64,000 nt of DNA from Ciona savignyi (GCA_000149265.1 CH002093.1:155355-219354); one strand, 5' to 3'; counted from the first letter of the stretch, positions 1-26,822 are shown. Translations and numbers: made by a program. The notes: generated by a model not told the origin, from the sequence alone.

Positions 1-115
1 TCTACTGTAATCGGTAACCCGACGATGGGCGCGAGGTGATCTGACGATTGCCCGTGTGTTAACCCCCTTGGTTTTCCCATTCACTGGGATAAAGATGAAT
101 ATCCTATCCTATCCA
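1..115 (+). mobile_element. Family-B composite SINE, 3' part (cut by window start)
   Basis: Matches the 3' half of the composite SINE seen complete at 54050-54345: the GGTGATCTGACGATTGCCC block, then the CCCTTGGTTTTCCCATTCAC block, ending in ATGAATATCCTATCCTAT-type tail repeats. The 5' tRNA-like half lies outside the window. Confidence 0.85.
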
Positions 116-134
116 ATCCTAGTTAGCCTATTGA

Positions 135-262
135 TCCAGTTTGTTCACGTATGCCTTGCCCGCGAACTGTCTGGCATAGTCGGCGGCTGGTTCCCAACCG
201 GAAACCTTCCGACTTGCGGTCAAAGCTGTAACTGCATGAGCTATCCGGACAATTTTAATTAA
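135..262 (+). CDS. Possible terminal exon of a Cys-rich secreted protein (unrecognised)
   Basis: An open stretch after a plausible acceptor (TTGATCCAG, about 138) reads FVHVCLARELSG... and ends ...PTCGQSCNCMSYPDNFN-stop, with four cysteines in the last 20 residues. Its GC content is above the flanking DNA, which suggests coding sequence. Upstream it abuts a SINE tail, so any earlier exon would lie outside the window. I do not recognise the family. Closeness to the microseminoprotein-like gene suggests another small secreted protein, but the cysteine spacing does not match it. Confidence 0.25.
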
Positions 263-1235
263 ATGAAGACATTTTAATTTCCTTTGTTACAAACTGTCAT
301 TACACGGCATTGTGACATGTGTATACATAATTAAAGTGACACAAAAATGACAAGTGTGTATTATGACATCATAGTAAGAGCTTCTCAAGTGCATGATTGA
401 AGCGAAACTGCTCGATTCAACATATTTTATAATTATGAGTAATAGCTTTTGTGGGAGATCTCGTGAACCAACCTTAAAAAATGACAATCAAATTACGTGG
501 CACGAATTAAATGATTCGCCCAAGGTCATATGTAGTGCCGTGTTTGACATTAATCATTTAATTACAGACCACAAATTTCCGGAACCCAATCAAATTTTAA
601 TTTCCAGATTTGATAAAAATTTACATAAACGCACATTTAATAGGCTTAACCTCATTTTTTCACCGTACTTCAAAAACGATACGACGTAAAGTGATATATA
701 AGGTATGACTGTCCACCAATTCACAGTATAAGTGAGCCAACGGTTTGAAAACTTGCTAGCAAAGTCGGACGAATAGGTCTAGTCTATAAAACAATATTTT
801 AGTTTTAGTATTTTCGAAAAAACTCGAACTTATATTTTGTTTCTGCTTTTTTTGAAATCAAGAAAAGAAATGTCGTTTTTACCCCGAGTTGTCTTGGTAA
901 GAAGGAATTGTTTTAATATTCAGTCATTCCAAACGGTTGGAAAATAGCATGATCGACTATTACGCTTTACTGTAATATTTTGTAACAGATTCGTTAATTA
1001 TAAATGTTTAGTGAAGTAACGGCTTTTGAGGTTTTGTTAAGCTTGTAATGGATAGAAAGCAGCCCATATTTCTTATTCAAATAGAAAAATGCCAAAAGGA
1101 GGCGCATGTGCTTTTTGTTGGTGTAATTGGCACTAAAACAATCTCGTTTCTCGGTCCGAATGACGAGCCCATCATGGGTTCGAAACTTGGCTTGGTAGAA
1201 CAAAAGAAAAAAAGAATCTCGTTTCTAAAGTTCTA

Positions 1236-1340
1236 GGTATCGGCCCAATGATGGGCTCGTCACTAAAATAGTTTATAAATATAGACATCATGTAAAGCTG
1301 TATATGAACGGGTCGCGTTAGGCTTCACGACCGTTTAAGC
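1236..1340 (-). mobile_element. Family-A tRNA-like SINE remnant
   Basis: Decayed minus-strand copy: CCAATGATGGGCTCGTCAC near 1245, then a spacer, then GGTCGCGTTAGGC and CACGACCG. A plus-strand fragment of the same family (CGAGCCCATCATGGGTTCG) lies at about 1128-1202. Confidence 0.6.
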
Positions 1341-1373
1341 TACATATGTGTTACAGATAGAAATTAATTATAT

Positions 1374-2582
1374 ATGATGTCTATATTTCAGACGATTCTT
1401 CTCGCCACTTCATTGGTGTTCTCTATACTGCCATCTAGCGTCAGTGGAGATTGCTATGCTGCAGAATACTGCGGAGACCTCAGCACGAACACGACCTACC
1501 AAAGCGGCGATTCCTGGGTCACCAGCAACTGCTATAGATGTCTATGTTGGTCGCAGAAAATAGTTTTGGTAATTCGGTTGTTTTAAGGCAATTTATACTT
1601 TTATATTTAGAACTAATAAAATAGGATTTAGAATGAACGCCAGACAAATAAAATGATGAAAATGCCGTTTATCGTACAGTCGTGTGGCCGAATGGTCAAA
1701 CGCAACCGATACATATACCGACTCACATATAAAAAAACGGTCTTAGTAACGAACCCATCATGGGTTCGAAACTAAGCCTGGTAAAAAATCCGTTTATGCA
1801 TATCTACAACCTAATTAAAACTCGATTGCAGAAATCATGTCTGCAAGTCGCGGATAGAACGGAATCTGTTCACTTTATTTCACCCACAATGAGGAAATCA
1901 GCGTTGCTTCGGGTAATACAAGCCCGACTGCAAAGTGCTCCCGTGGAAGTGGTTGTAACCAGGAATGAGTCGCTGTACCTTGTGTGTCCCGATGTGCCCG
2001 ACCCGGTGCAGGACCCCACCACACACGTCGTCACTATTCCTCGGTTGCGTCTGGTCAACTATGTGTTGGAGATAGTTGGGATGGGATGTTGTGCAACGTA
2101 CGTGAGCCGATGATAATTAGGTTATTCAGGTCGTTTAGGGCAGGATATTCATGTTGTCCTCGTGAATGGGAAAACCAAGGAGGTTAACACACGGGCAATC
2201 GTCAGATTACCTCGCGCCCATCGTCGGGTTACCGGAGCTATTGCAGTGTGTTGTATATGATAGACACGTTCCTTTAATTTGGTAGAACCCATTAATCCGT
2301 TGGGTTGAGGAAATTTCCGTTAAGTGCCTTGCCCAAGAACACAACCTACAAGCTAGCAAAGGGGTTTCAAAGCTGCATCCTTTCGATTAAAGCGCGACGC
2401 ACTGAACCACCAGACTAATGTACCCAGTAATCATCGCAACCCACTCCCACAGGTTCATGTACCCGGTGAGCGTCCATGGAGCATGCGAGAGCGTGTGGGA
2501 CCAGGGAAGTTGCAGATACTCAGTGCTTGACCGCCAAACTGGGGGGCCATGCATCCATCCTCATGGATACGTTGGGAAATAA
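1374..2582 (+). CDS. Beta-microseminoprotein-like secreted protein (3 exons)
   Basis: Small secreted Cys-rich protein, built from splice signals. Exon 1 is 1374-1568 (donor GTAATT): start Met, a hydrophobic signal peptide ending near SVSG, then a segment with the hallmark GDSWVTSNCYRCLCW. Exon 2 ends at 2097 (donor GTACGTGAG) with GMGCCAT; its start is unsure, 1832 or 2012, both phase 0. Exon 3 is 2453-2582 and reads FMYPVSVHGACESVWDQGSC, then RYSVL, and stops. The order GDSW..NC..C.C, then CC, then C..VW..GSC.YSVL, then a last Cys matches the MSMB/PSP94 family. That family is known as small secreted disulfide-rich proteins; a role here is not inferable. Intron 1 carries a family-A SINE and intron 2 a family-B SINE. 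Confidence 0.55.
1676..1786 (+). mobile_element. Family-A tRNA-like SINE
   Basis: Complete copy. Box A-like TGGCCGAATGG near 1685 and box B-like GGTTCGAAACT near 1763, with the family hallmark CGAACCCATCATGGGTTCG, then an A-rich tail. It lies in intron 1 of the microseminoprotein-like gene. Confidence 0.85.
2131..2424 (-). mobile_element. Family-B composite SINE, near full length
   Basis: Minus-strand copy: the tail (GGATATTCATG) is at the left, then GGGCAATCGTCAGATTACCT, GGTAGAACCCATTAATCC, the conserved GTGCCTTGCCCAAG core, and the tRNA-like head at the right (GCGACGCACTGAACC). Inserted in intron 2 of the microseminoprotein-like gene, between donor 2098 and acceptor 2452. Confidence 0.9.
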
Positions 2583-2794
2583 GTTCCCCCCATATCGATC
2601 CGTTGATGCCTCTGCATCACTAACTTCATACCTGCTATTCAGCATGGATTCGACCTCTTGTTCAAACTGTATCGTATTTATTGCAGTTTCGTAACTTATA
2701 AAAGACATTCATATGTGCAGTAACTTAAATTATTATTTAAAAAAACAACGACAATGTCACGATTTCTTGTTTTAAATAAAAATTACAAATAAAA

Positions 2795-3579
2795 TCAAAC
2801 AAATAAGTTCATTGTATTAAGTGCGCATGCCGCCACCGCTGCAGCGATGATGAAATACCCGCAACCCGGTAAAGTTCCCGCCCCGTTGCATTCGCTCCGA
2901 CATAACAGGTATGGCAGGCCCGATCTGAGGATGACGTCACGACATATGCTGACAGTGAAGTTGCAATGTTTCACCAATGTTTGTTCTCCTTCGTCGTGTA
3001 GTGTCACTGCCGGGGGAATGGAAGAAATATTGTGCAATCCGACTGATTAGTCTGGTGGGTTAGTGCGCCGCCTTTCAGCCGAAGGATTGTAGATTCGAAA
3101 CTGGTCGCTATTGTTAGTCGGTTGTGTCCCCGGGACACTTAACGGACATTGCCTGAACCCAGTGGATTAATGGGTTCTACCAAATTAAAGGAACGTTTGA
3201 ATCATACACAACACACAGCAATAGCTCCGGTAACCCGACGGTGGGCGCGAGGTGATCTGACGATTGCCCGTGTGTTAACCCTCTTGGTTTTCTTATATTC
3301 ACAGGATTAAACAGAAATATTTTTTATACAATATATTACAGTTCGGTTGTTAGAATTCTGATGTTATGTTCATTCACGTATTAGGAATATGTTCATACAT
3401 ATTGTTATATCCAAGGAAGCTAAGGTTACCCGAACTGATTGTGTGACAAGTTCTGTTGAGCGTATGCGGACAGTATTGTCGTTGTAACCTTATCTCTCTG
3501 CTCGCGCAATGCCCGAGATCTTTCTTCTTGCAGTAGTAAGCGTCTCTGTACGAATCGATGACGCCGAAGTGTAAGAAGC
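2795..3579 (-). CDS. Ly-6/uPAR (three-finger) domain protein with GPI-type tail, last two exons
   Basis: Two minus-strand exons joined in phase. 3579-3430 follows acceptor TTTTCAG and ends at donor GTAACC, phase 1. 3006-2795 follows a pyrimidine-rich acceptor CCCCCGGCAG and ends at a stop. The joined product reads YYCKKKDLGHC, QYC, TCHTISS, then VKHC, SICRD, LPYLLCRSECNGAG, and ends with a small-residue hydrophobic tail (FIIAAAVAACAL). Cysteine order, the closing CN and the hydrophobic end fit an LU domain on a GPI anchor. One cysteine of the usual CC..D.CN ending is not evident. The signal-peptide exon was not found. The gene converges on the microseminoprotein-like gene, leaving about 210 bp between stop codons. 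Confidence 0.55.
3048..3305 (+). mobile_element. Family-B composite SINE
   Basis: Plus-strand copy with tRNA-like head (GCGCCGCCTTTCAGCCGAAG), CATTGCCTGAACCCAGTGG, ATGGGTTCTACCAAATTAAA and the GGTGATCTGACGATTGCCC block. It sits in the intron between the two Ly-6-like exons, in the orientation opposite to that gene. Confidence 0.9.
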
Positions 3580-3599
3580 CTGAAAATGATAAAAGGTTG

Positions 3600-4716
3600 A
3601 ACCAGTTTATCCAGGTAATTAACTAATCGACTTTATTTTGGAGAAATCGCCACAACAACAGGGTATTTGGGTTGCAAGGACTCTTACGGTGTTTTGCTTA
3701 TTAGTCGGACGTTGTTGTGATTTGTAAAGAACCAATTATATTCAGTTTAGAAACTTTAAAAATATTGGATATTCAAATAGATAATTATCCTACAAATGTG
3801 GTTCTATCGAAGTAATATATTACCATACTCATATTTATTCCCGTGAAACGCAAGGCGCGTACCACGGTCTTATTATCCACAGTTGCCTTAGGTTGGGTTA
3901 CATAAACTATTGCAGTGATTTCAGAATTTTCTATAGTTTTTATGATTTATGAATCCACTGATAAAAACACTAAATGTCCTCTACTAAGTTGCCTGTACAT
4001 AGTCGATCAGCTGTCAGCTGGTTCGAACCCCCAACCTACCAGCTATCGGTCTGATGAACTAATAACCGACAGCAATACTGCTCTTTAACATTGCTTTTTT
4101 TATAACGACCTTGGCTATAATAGTTCACTTAATACAATATAGGAAGACAAATTAAATGTAACAAACAAATCAATATGGACGAACGGTATAAACTTACATG
4201 TAAACACAACCAATATTTCTCGCATTTCGCAACTAATCAACAGCTGCCTGATGTCGAATTTAACAAAACACTCGAGAGCTTTTACAGAAGAAATCCTGAA
4301 AAGAAGTCCTCGGGGCATATAACACGCGAAAGTGGTATAACATGCAATAACGCAGAGTAGTATCTCGGGATCATTTTTGATTCAACTGATTTTAATGGCA
4401 TCACATTGCGAAAATGGAGCGAAATATTATCATAAGCCACTACAGAGTAGTTTTAAAAGCACGGCCTCCTGCTGCACAGGGTGATAATTTATATTGATAT
4501 TTGTCAAGTTTTTCCAGCAACCGCCGACTTGTTGATGTTGAGCTACTTAGTAAGATCACAATCAACAGTTGCTCCCTGCTTATCGTTTTGCAATGTTTGC
4601 CGGTGTCGTCTTATTCCAATAATGTGCGTCTTGATGATTATGTTGTATAAATGTTATTATTTACACTGCCACTAACGTCATGGCCTCCCAATATAACGTG
4701 TCTATTACATTTGATC
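3600..4716. other. No gene recognised
   Basis: AT-rich sequence without a convincing exon. Around 4010-4060 there is a diverged tRNA-like stretch with a GGTTCGAACC box. A first exon of the Ly-6-like gene could be hidden here. Confidence 0.3.
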
Positions 4717-4724
4717 TTCTATCC

Positions 4725-5808
4725 CAGTGGTTCTCAAACTTTTTTTGGTTGCGACGCCTTTTCAAAAGTTGGCTAAGCTTGCGACGCACCAGTCATTAAT
4801 ATATTGCTACCAAAGTTATATTTAGTGGTATCGCCGCACACGTAATGAAGAAATGAAATACAATAAAACAACAATAGCCACGTTCCCGCCCGTTACTAAT
4901 TTAGTTTAAATCTAATGTGACGTGTGGGCTTGTTTATTTTTGCAAATATTGTGGAACCTTGGGATAATGTTTGTAACTGCCACCCTCATTTTTCTTTTAA
5001 CGTCTATTCGTGATCGATATTTAGTTTTAATGACGGCTATGGCAGAAAATCCCAATTCGCATAAATACGACGTAGCGAAAGGGACAAGAATTCGCAATGC
5101 TTTTTTCGTCAAAGCTGGATATTCGTCATTCAATGAAATCCAAAAATTTGTCAGATTGACTGAATTAAATTTCCTTTTCAGGGAACAGTCACAGGTAAGG
5201 TCAATGTAATGTTCTTTTTCTTTTCCTAATAAAGCCTTCGATGGGAGTTGCGAGTATTTCAAATTTGTTAATACTTGGCCCTTCATATCGTTTAATTTTC
5301 TAGCAAAAAAACATCTGGGTTTACTTTTAAATTGTGGATGTGATAATGCCAAATGCCGTTTAAGTTTATTCTGTAACATGCTCTCACTGGTAAATATTTT
5401 GTTGCAAATAACGCACTGGGTTTTTCATCGCCATTTTGCAATACAAACGTGAAACCAAAATCCAAATAATTGTCACTGTACTTACGAGACTTCTTTTTAG
5501 GTTTATCATCTTCAGTCGAGTTTTTACGCTTAGTCTGCAACATTAACTTGCTGTTTACATCCATTTTATAATTGAATTTTACTGAATGAATTTATGCAAT
5601 GCGTTTTATTCACGAAATGGACTGAGAAGGTGATTGTGATTACACAATGCATTTTATTAACGCAATGGACTGAGTAAGTGATTGTGATTACACAATGCGT
5701 TTTCTTTGCTTGTAATGAGTGTAGTTTCGAACGCAATGGCCGTGCGACGCCCCACACGATTTCAAACGACGCACCAGGGCGTCGCGACGCACAGTTTGAG
5801 AACCTCTG
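4725..5808 (-). mobile_element. hAT transposon, internally deleted, with 8-bp target duplication
   Basis: Terminal inverted repeats: CAGTGGTTCTCAAACTTTT at 4725 and its complement TTTGAGAACCTCTG ending at 5808. Both are flanked by the direct repeat TTCTATCC (4717-4724 and 5809-5816), the 8-bp duplication expected for hAT. The 1084-bp element keeps only transposase ends on the minus strand. Near the right end, 5597-5703 holds about two and a half copies of a 48-bp subterminal repeat beginning CAATGCGTTTTATT. Confidence 0.93.
4912..5564 (-). pseudogene. hAT (ZBED/SCAND3-type) transposase remnant: N-terminus joined to dimerisation domain
   Basis: Minus-strand reading frames start at 5564 with a Lys-rich N-terminus and KYSDNYLDFGF, then GDEKP. 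A one-base frameshift near 5405 leads into a zinc-finger-like CVICNKIF...KRHLALSHP, then KSKPRCFF. The frame then jumps to the C-terminal hAT dimerisation region: FWISLNDEYPAL, LVPFATSYLCELGFSA, KTKYRSRIDV and a closing KNKQAHTSH. The catalytic RNase H-like core is missing, so it cannot be an active transposase. From family knowledge the full protein would be roughly three to four times longer. I infer a non-autonomous element; the frameshift suggests the coding part is now inert. Confidence 0.85.
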
Positions 5809-5851
5809 TTCTATCCCATTATTTACAAATTAAATCATTTCTTTCTTTTTT

Positions 5852-17364
<11,513 letters not shown>

Positions 17365-17609
17365 CGTCATGACATATTACGTCATGGATGTGTCGTATTA
17401 CGTCACGGATATGTCTTGTCACGTAAAGTGCGTCATGGAAGCGATATGTGGTAATGAGACAGGTGTGGGGTTTCATAACAAATGGCGCAATCGGTGTGAA
17501 ACGCAGACGGTTTTATTCACTTTATTTTCCTGTTGATATTTATTGCGTCATGACGTGTCTTTTAAATATTTTATCAAGATATGTTACAGTCAATCTTTTT
17601 CTTTATTTC

Positions 17610-17615
17610 AATAAA
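17610..17615 (+). promoter_or_regulatory. Poly(A) signal of the olfactomedin gene
   Basis: AATAAA 246 bp after the stop codon, in AT-rich DNA; the first canonical signal downstream. Confidence 0.5.
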
Positions 17616-17649
17616 ATCGTATATTTCATGAGTCGTTGAAATGAAAAAA

Positions 17650-19270
17650 AGCACAAACAAAAAGTTAAGGCAGCGACCCCCCAATGTGCATGGTCTATTA
17701 CTGGTCAAATTGATATTAGTTCACATTCCTTGGTTTGTTCACCTGTAGCACATCCGCCGCAAACATCTGCGTCAAACAACGTCGGTGCCTCAACAAGGTG
17801 ATGCATAGGTGGGCGTGGCCATCTGCGCTCTATGCTTGATATCGAATCAAATAGATTTTGTTTTCATATCAATGTAAATCGTTCGTTTCACTTTCGTTAT
17901 GCCATCATGAGCACATGGTTAAGGTTGGCATGTGCGAATCATACTGCAGCACTCTTTAATCTGGGTTATTTACATATTAGTGGATCGCTTATACAGGTTT
18001 CATTGTCGGCAAACTCTCCACACGCTTCATGGAATAACGGTGTCGGTTAATCGACGTAACAATAGCGGTTATGACGAGATAGATCCGGTTCTGCGATAGC
18101 TCCTGCCGTGAATCAATGTTAGTTCGGCAAACATCAACCCCGGGATCGGCGTGAGGTACAATAGATGCCGAAATATCAAGTGTCGGGGTGACGTTTAAAC
18201 AAAAGGCTGCCTAAACAGGATGACATGTACGTCAAAACGTCTGTCCGAGCATAAGTGGCACGAAACAACATCACCTCGGTCATTAACCCCCGTCGTTGGA
18301 AACGCCCGGCTTTCAGTGGCTTTCAATGAGCACGGGTCGAGCTTGTACGGGCTTGATGCCTTGCGCAAGCAAACCACTTAATTAAATTGTGAAAAACAAA
18401 CAAATTATGGGAATTGAGATTAAGGATGATCGCTTGCAACTCCCTTCTGTGAATCTTCGTGGAAGAGATGGAGGTCAATATTTAAACAAAGATGGGCTTT
18501 GTTCATTTATATGGCAGCTTGGGTATGGGATCTAATTAACGACGGTTGCTTCGGTGCGACTGCCGTTTCACAATAGGAATGGTGGATTGGAAACGAGGCC
18601 GTCAGCTCTGGCGACATGTCGACAGTAAACAGTGCTATTTAAACCCTGCTGTCAATCAAAATAGTGGGCGTGGCTATATCCGGAGCTCCCGTTCCACCGC
18701 GGTCTACCTTCGATCAATAGAGCAAGCTATTGTGCACGTCACGTATATCGGTCGACATTTCAAACAGAAATTGCACAAGTGCTCATTGCATTTCGCTTTA
18801 CTCTAATTAAAATATATTCTTAAAATCTGTAGAAATATCAGCTTTTAACCGACAAATAAACACAGTTAATATAATAAAAAAAAATGGTTTAATTAAATAC
18901 ATAGCATTGATTAATTTTCAAATATTTTTATTCGCTGTTTTGAAATTCCCGATCATTACCAGTATTTGTTTGTAGTTCCACTGGTTTCGTATGTGATAAC
19001 TAAGAAATAACCACCGTAATAAAAATATACAAATTATTTTATATTAACTTTTCACAAAACAAACATGCCAGTAATTTTAGTTACCCGCAAAAATGCTTCT
19101 AATTAAAAAAAAAACGAATCGTCTGCAACTTTCTCCTTGGCAAAATTAACAAAATGGCGTCGGTTTGAGTAAATGAGAGTAAATTCCCGGGCGGAGTAGT
19201 TATCGACGCAATCGCTTAAATCGACACTTGAGTAGCGTTCACTTCCGAACCGGTGGTCGTTTGAACCGTC
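17650..19270. other. Intergenic, no gene assigned
   Basis: No convincing exon. 18050-18730 and 19150-19570 are GC-richer than the surroundings and SINE-free. They could be upstream regulatory or 5' UTR sequence of the OSR gene. An ATG at 19281 opens a 39-codon frame (MPPSARFEGDNSMASPPP...) with no clear donor. Confidence 0.3.
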
Positions 19271-19572
19271 TCACTTCCGAAATGCCTCCTTCTGCCCGCT
19301 TTGAAGGCGATAACTCCATGGCTTCACCGCCGCCCACGAATTTCAACATGGAATCTCAATCGACCTCGATATCAACTGTGAAGTTTGTACTTCAATCATG
19401 ACCCTTCGTTGTTGTGTCAATTTCCCGGGATTCAATTTTTCCATCGGTAATCGCAGGAAATATGTTTAAAAGAATGATCCTGTCAAACCCACTCATGCCC
19501 GCCTTGCAATTCACTGGTCTCCATGCATTCAACTGCCCCATCGAATACTCGGCGGGGATGCGATTATAGTTC

Positions 19573-19665
19573 TGTTCGGTCGCGTGGCCCAGTACTTAAC
19601 GTGGCCCACACATACAGCAACCATATAAAAGAAATGGCGTCATTTACATTTATAATTCAACTCTG
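19573..19665 (+). mobile_element. Family-A SINE, decayed
   Basis: GGTCGCGTGGCCCAGTACTTAA head, then ACACATACAGCAACCATATA and a poorly conserved 3' half. Confidence 0.6.
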
Positions 19666-20802
19666 TCTCTGGGCATCTGCGCTTTAACATAAATAAACGA
19701 TTAGATAAAATAGAAAATTTAAAAATAATGTTTAATAAAAGTCTATTAAAGCACCGAGCCAGTGAAATGATTATATCTATTCCGCCAATAATGGACGATT
19801 ATAATATTTGAGAATCCTTCCGCATACGTGCCAGAGCGTGTTTGCTTTGCACGTTATAATACCTGTGCGTTGCGAGCACTTCGTCACATACAGCATCTGC
19901 ACTGCTGGTAGAATGCGGTGTGCGATATAGGGGTTGGATGATAATTATTGTATAAATGAGGTTAGTTTATTAATTTTTTGCCCCAGTTTTTAAAAATGGC
20001 AAACGAATATAATCACGATACAGGAACGGGAAAAGACGGCAAAACGAACAGTCGTTAGAACACGTCAGTAAAAAAAAAGGATATAAATTAATAAATATAG
20101 CGGACGCGGCCGCCAAACCTTGGTATATGAACAATATTTAGCAATCGAAATTTAATTAAGACTAAACGATTCAGAGTTTCTTTGATTGTGTTTGTAATTT
20201 CGAAGATGGGCTTTCCGTTACGATCTGATCAGTGCACAGGTTTAGTTGTTTGGAGCAGAATATATGCAGCAGTGATCCATTCCGTAGTAGTTAACACCGC
20301 CCACAATCTGCCGATGTTTGATGTAGATTATAATCTGTGTTGGGTTGTATGGGACGGTTGCAGGTGTGATTTTTATAGATGATTTTAGTAGGAAAACAAA
20401 GCGAAATGCATTGAAATTTCGAAGAAGTCGCCCCATGAACTGCAGTGAGCTAATCAAGGTTGATTTGTGTTCAAATATGTCACTGGGGATATGTGACGTG
20501 GGTGAAATTCTTTGGTTCAAATCCCAAGTTAATTTCTTTTCAGTTTCGAAATAAAAAAATGGCGGCTTGAATTATTCGGTTATGGTTATACTCTCCCTGC
20601 ATTATAACTTCGTTTGATATTATTTAATATTTATAATAGTAAAACTGATTATACATAGGAATATTTATAAAACAAAAAGCACTGGGTTGCCGTGTAATAA
20701 TGTTCTATTCGATTGTTCTATTATTTCATTTTAGTGATTTAAATCATTTAAAGAAAAATATATGACATAAGTTTGTCCTGCCTTTTAAATGCATTCTAGG
20801 TA

Positions 20803-21039
20803 CCGTATTCACTCGATTGTAAGCCGCGGATTATAAAGTGTTTCCTTCCATCATGTTTGCGACTTAAATTCAAGGGCGGTTTACATATTTTGCTTAGCGA
20901 ATTCAAGAACGGGTACCAGTAACCATACTTTAATTTTCGTGCTCATCCAGATATGCTAAAACCCATACGGTATACGGTAGGCACCGATACAGTAAATGCG
21001 GCTTTCAATCAAGGGCGGCTAACAATCGAGTAAATGTGG
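20803..21039. mobile_element. Tc1/mariner-type MITE, 237 bp
   Basis: Inverted termini CCGTATTCACTCGATTGTAA at 20803 and, on the other strand from 21039, CCACATTTACTCGATTGTTA; about 26 bp aligned with few mismatches. TA flanks both ends (20801-20802, 21040-21041), the Tc1/mariner target duplication. No ORF; probably mobilised in trans. Confidence 0.85.
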
Positions 21040-21191
21040 TAATTAAATAAAGTTAACACATTTATGTTGTATGCCATATTCGGTATGGCTTGCATCGACT
21101 TCTATAATTTGATGCGATTCCAGATAAATTTGCAATGTTACTCAAATTATACTAAAATTGAAACTAAATAAACATATTAATTATATGCACC

Positions 21192-21312
21192 ACGTTACAG
21201 TAGCTCCGGTTGCCCAGCGTGGTCGCGAGTTGATCTGACGATTACCCGTGTGTCAACCCCTTTGGTTTTTCCATTCACAAAGATAAAATGTAAATATCCT
21301 ATTTTGTCCTAG
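21192..21312 (+). mobile_element. Family-B composite SINE, 3' part
   Basis: Starts at TAGCTCCGGTTGCCC and continues with GTTGATCTGACGATTACCC, CCCTTTGGTTTTTCCATTCAC and a TATCCTATTTTGTCCT tail. 5'-truncated. Confidence 0.85.
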
Positions 21313-21762
21313 GTATTAATATAAGTTTGTAGAATTGAAAAAAAAACTCGATATTTAAGATGTCATTTTCCAGAAAAAATTTTTTCGTTATTGGAATATT
21401 TGGTCTTTTATCGGCAGATTAATCTTAGTTATTTACGACGACGACGCATAATCGACCAACCATGCAACATAGAGCGTCGTAAACCGTGGTTGACGAAATA
21501 TACTGCTTGATTCAAATTACCTAACTACCGTTTGAACACACTAAATAATATCGTTTCTGTCGCTATCATTTAATACGTGGCTCTAAATCAAGGGACTTCT
21601 CTCCTCCCAGTACAAATTTGATCACTTTTACGGCGTAACTGCTGTGTTTTAGCACCCGGGCAAACAATAGGAACGCGAGGCAGATTATACCAGTCGGTGC
21701 CAATTCCGCAAGTTGGCATTCTTGCATTTAGGTTGCGACTTTTATTTTATATTGAGATGAAT

Positions 21763-21866
21763 ATGTACGGTCGTGTGGCCGAATGGTTAACATGTACCGA
21801 ATTTTATTAAAAAACGGTCCTAGTAACGAGCCCATCATGGGTTCGAAACTTAGATCGGTAAAAAAA
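21763..21866 (+). mobile_element. Family-A tRNA-like SINE
   Basis: GGTCGTGTGGCCGAATGGTT head, CGGTCCTAGTAACGAGCCC, ATCATGGGTTCGAAAC and an A-rich tail (AAAAAAATAAAAAAATAG). Confidence 0.9.
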
Positions 21867-22229
21867 TAAAAAAATAGAAACCAAAATATATTGTGATAAA
21901 TATTTGAATCCCGAATGTTCGCAGATGAGTGAACCAGCAACCAGACCTTGCGTTTTGTGCATTAATACATTTGTTTTCATGTTAAAAGCCAAAGATAATA
22001 ATAATTGTATTTTGAATAAACCTCTTAAAATAAATGTTTTGTTAAATTTATTCTGCAAAACAAACATAGTTATAAATAGCTCTAATCGGGTCCGACTTGG
22101 ATCATTTCGCTTTTATGAGAATTTGGTAATAAAATAATTATACCAGTCTAATAACCGTCGCTCATATAATGCTTCATTCACGGGGGCAACCCTACGCACA
22201 TTTTTATAGCTTTTCGGAAAGTGCTTCCG

Positions 22230-22380
22230 TTTATCGGTCTGTCAACATCGTTCAGTATTTAAGAGCTACCAGTCGATGAACGACGCTTTACGAGCGACGG
22301 CTCAGGCTTGTTATTTACCGCTTGTTCCGCCCTGCAAATACTGTGCAGCTGATGCGAGAGATCGGCAGTATAAATCAAAC
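22230..22380 (+). promoter_or_regulatory. Candidate OSR promoter region
   Basis: Lies 240-390 bp upstream of the OSR start codon and is locally GC-richer. Contains TATA-like TATTTAAG (about 22256) and GTATAAAT (about 22369). Inference only. Confidence 0.2.
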
Positions 22381-22616
22381 CAAACAACGTAGTTGGAAAG
22401 ACAAAGGATTGCTACTGCGAGATTGAAACCGGATAACGAGTCACGCTTTCTAAGTTATGTATGAACACATGGAATCCAGAGTCGACGGGTTAAACGAATA
22501 TTAAGTTGTTGTACTCTTACTAATCTAAATAGAATGCTAAATTGCTAAATTAGCCCTTCGTAATGATTTTCATCCAGGTTTTTTATGACAAATTACTAGA
22601 TTACCCTTGGTAGGCC

Positions 22617-26822
<4,206 letters not shown>

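Noticed and set aside
393..689. 98-codon ORF, plus strand
   Set aside because: AT-rich, low-complexity composition, no splice or family support. Kept out of the gene list though it cannot be excluded.
1676..1786. tRNA gene (box A and box B present)
   Set aside because: The anticodon and variable regions do not fold as a tRNA, there are more than a dozen copies on both strands with A-rich tails, and one has a target duplication; it is a SINE.
3820..3945. Minus-strand exon (AIVYVTQPKATVDNKTVV) of the Ly-6-like gene
   Set aside because: Open and coding-like, but its donor phase (0) does not match the next exon (phase 1).
19281..19400. First coding exon of the OSR gene (MPPSARFEGDNS...)
   Set aside because: No good donor follows, and the frame reaches a stop. 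The ATG at 22617 already gives a complete phase-consistent model.
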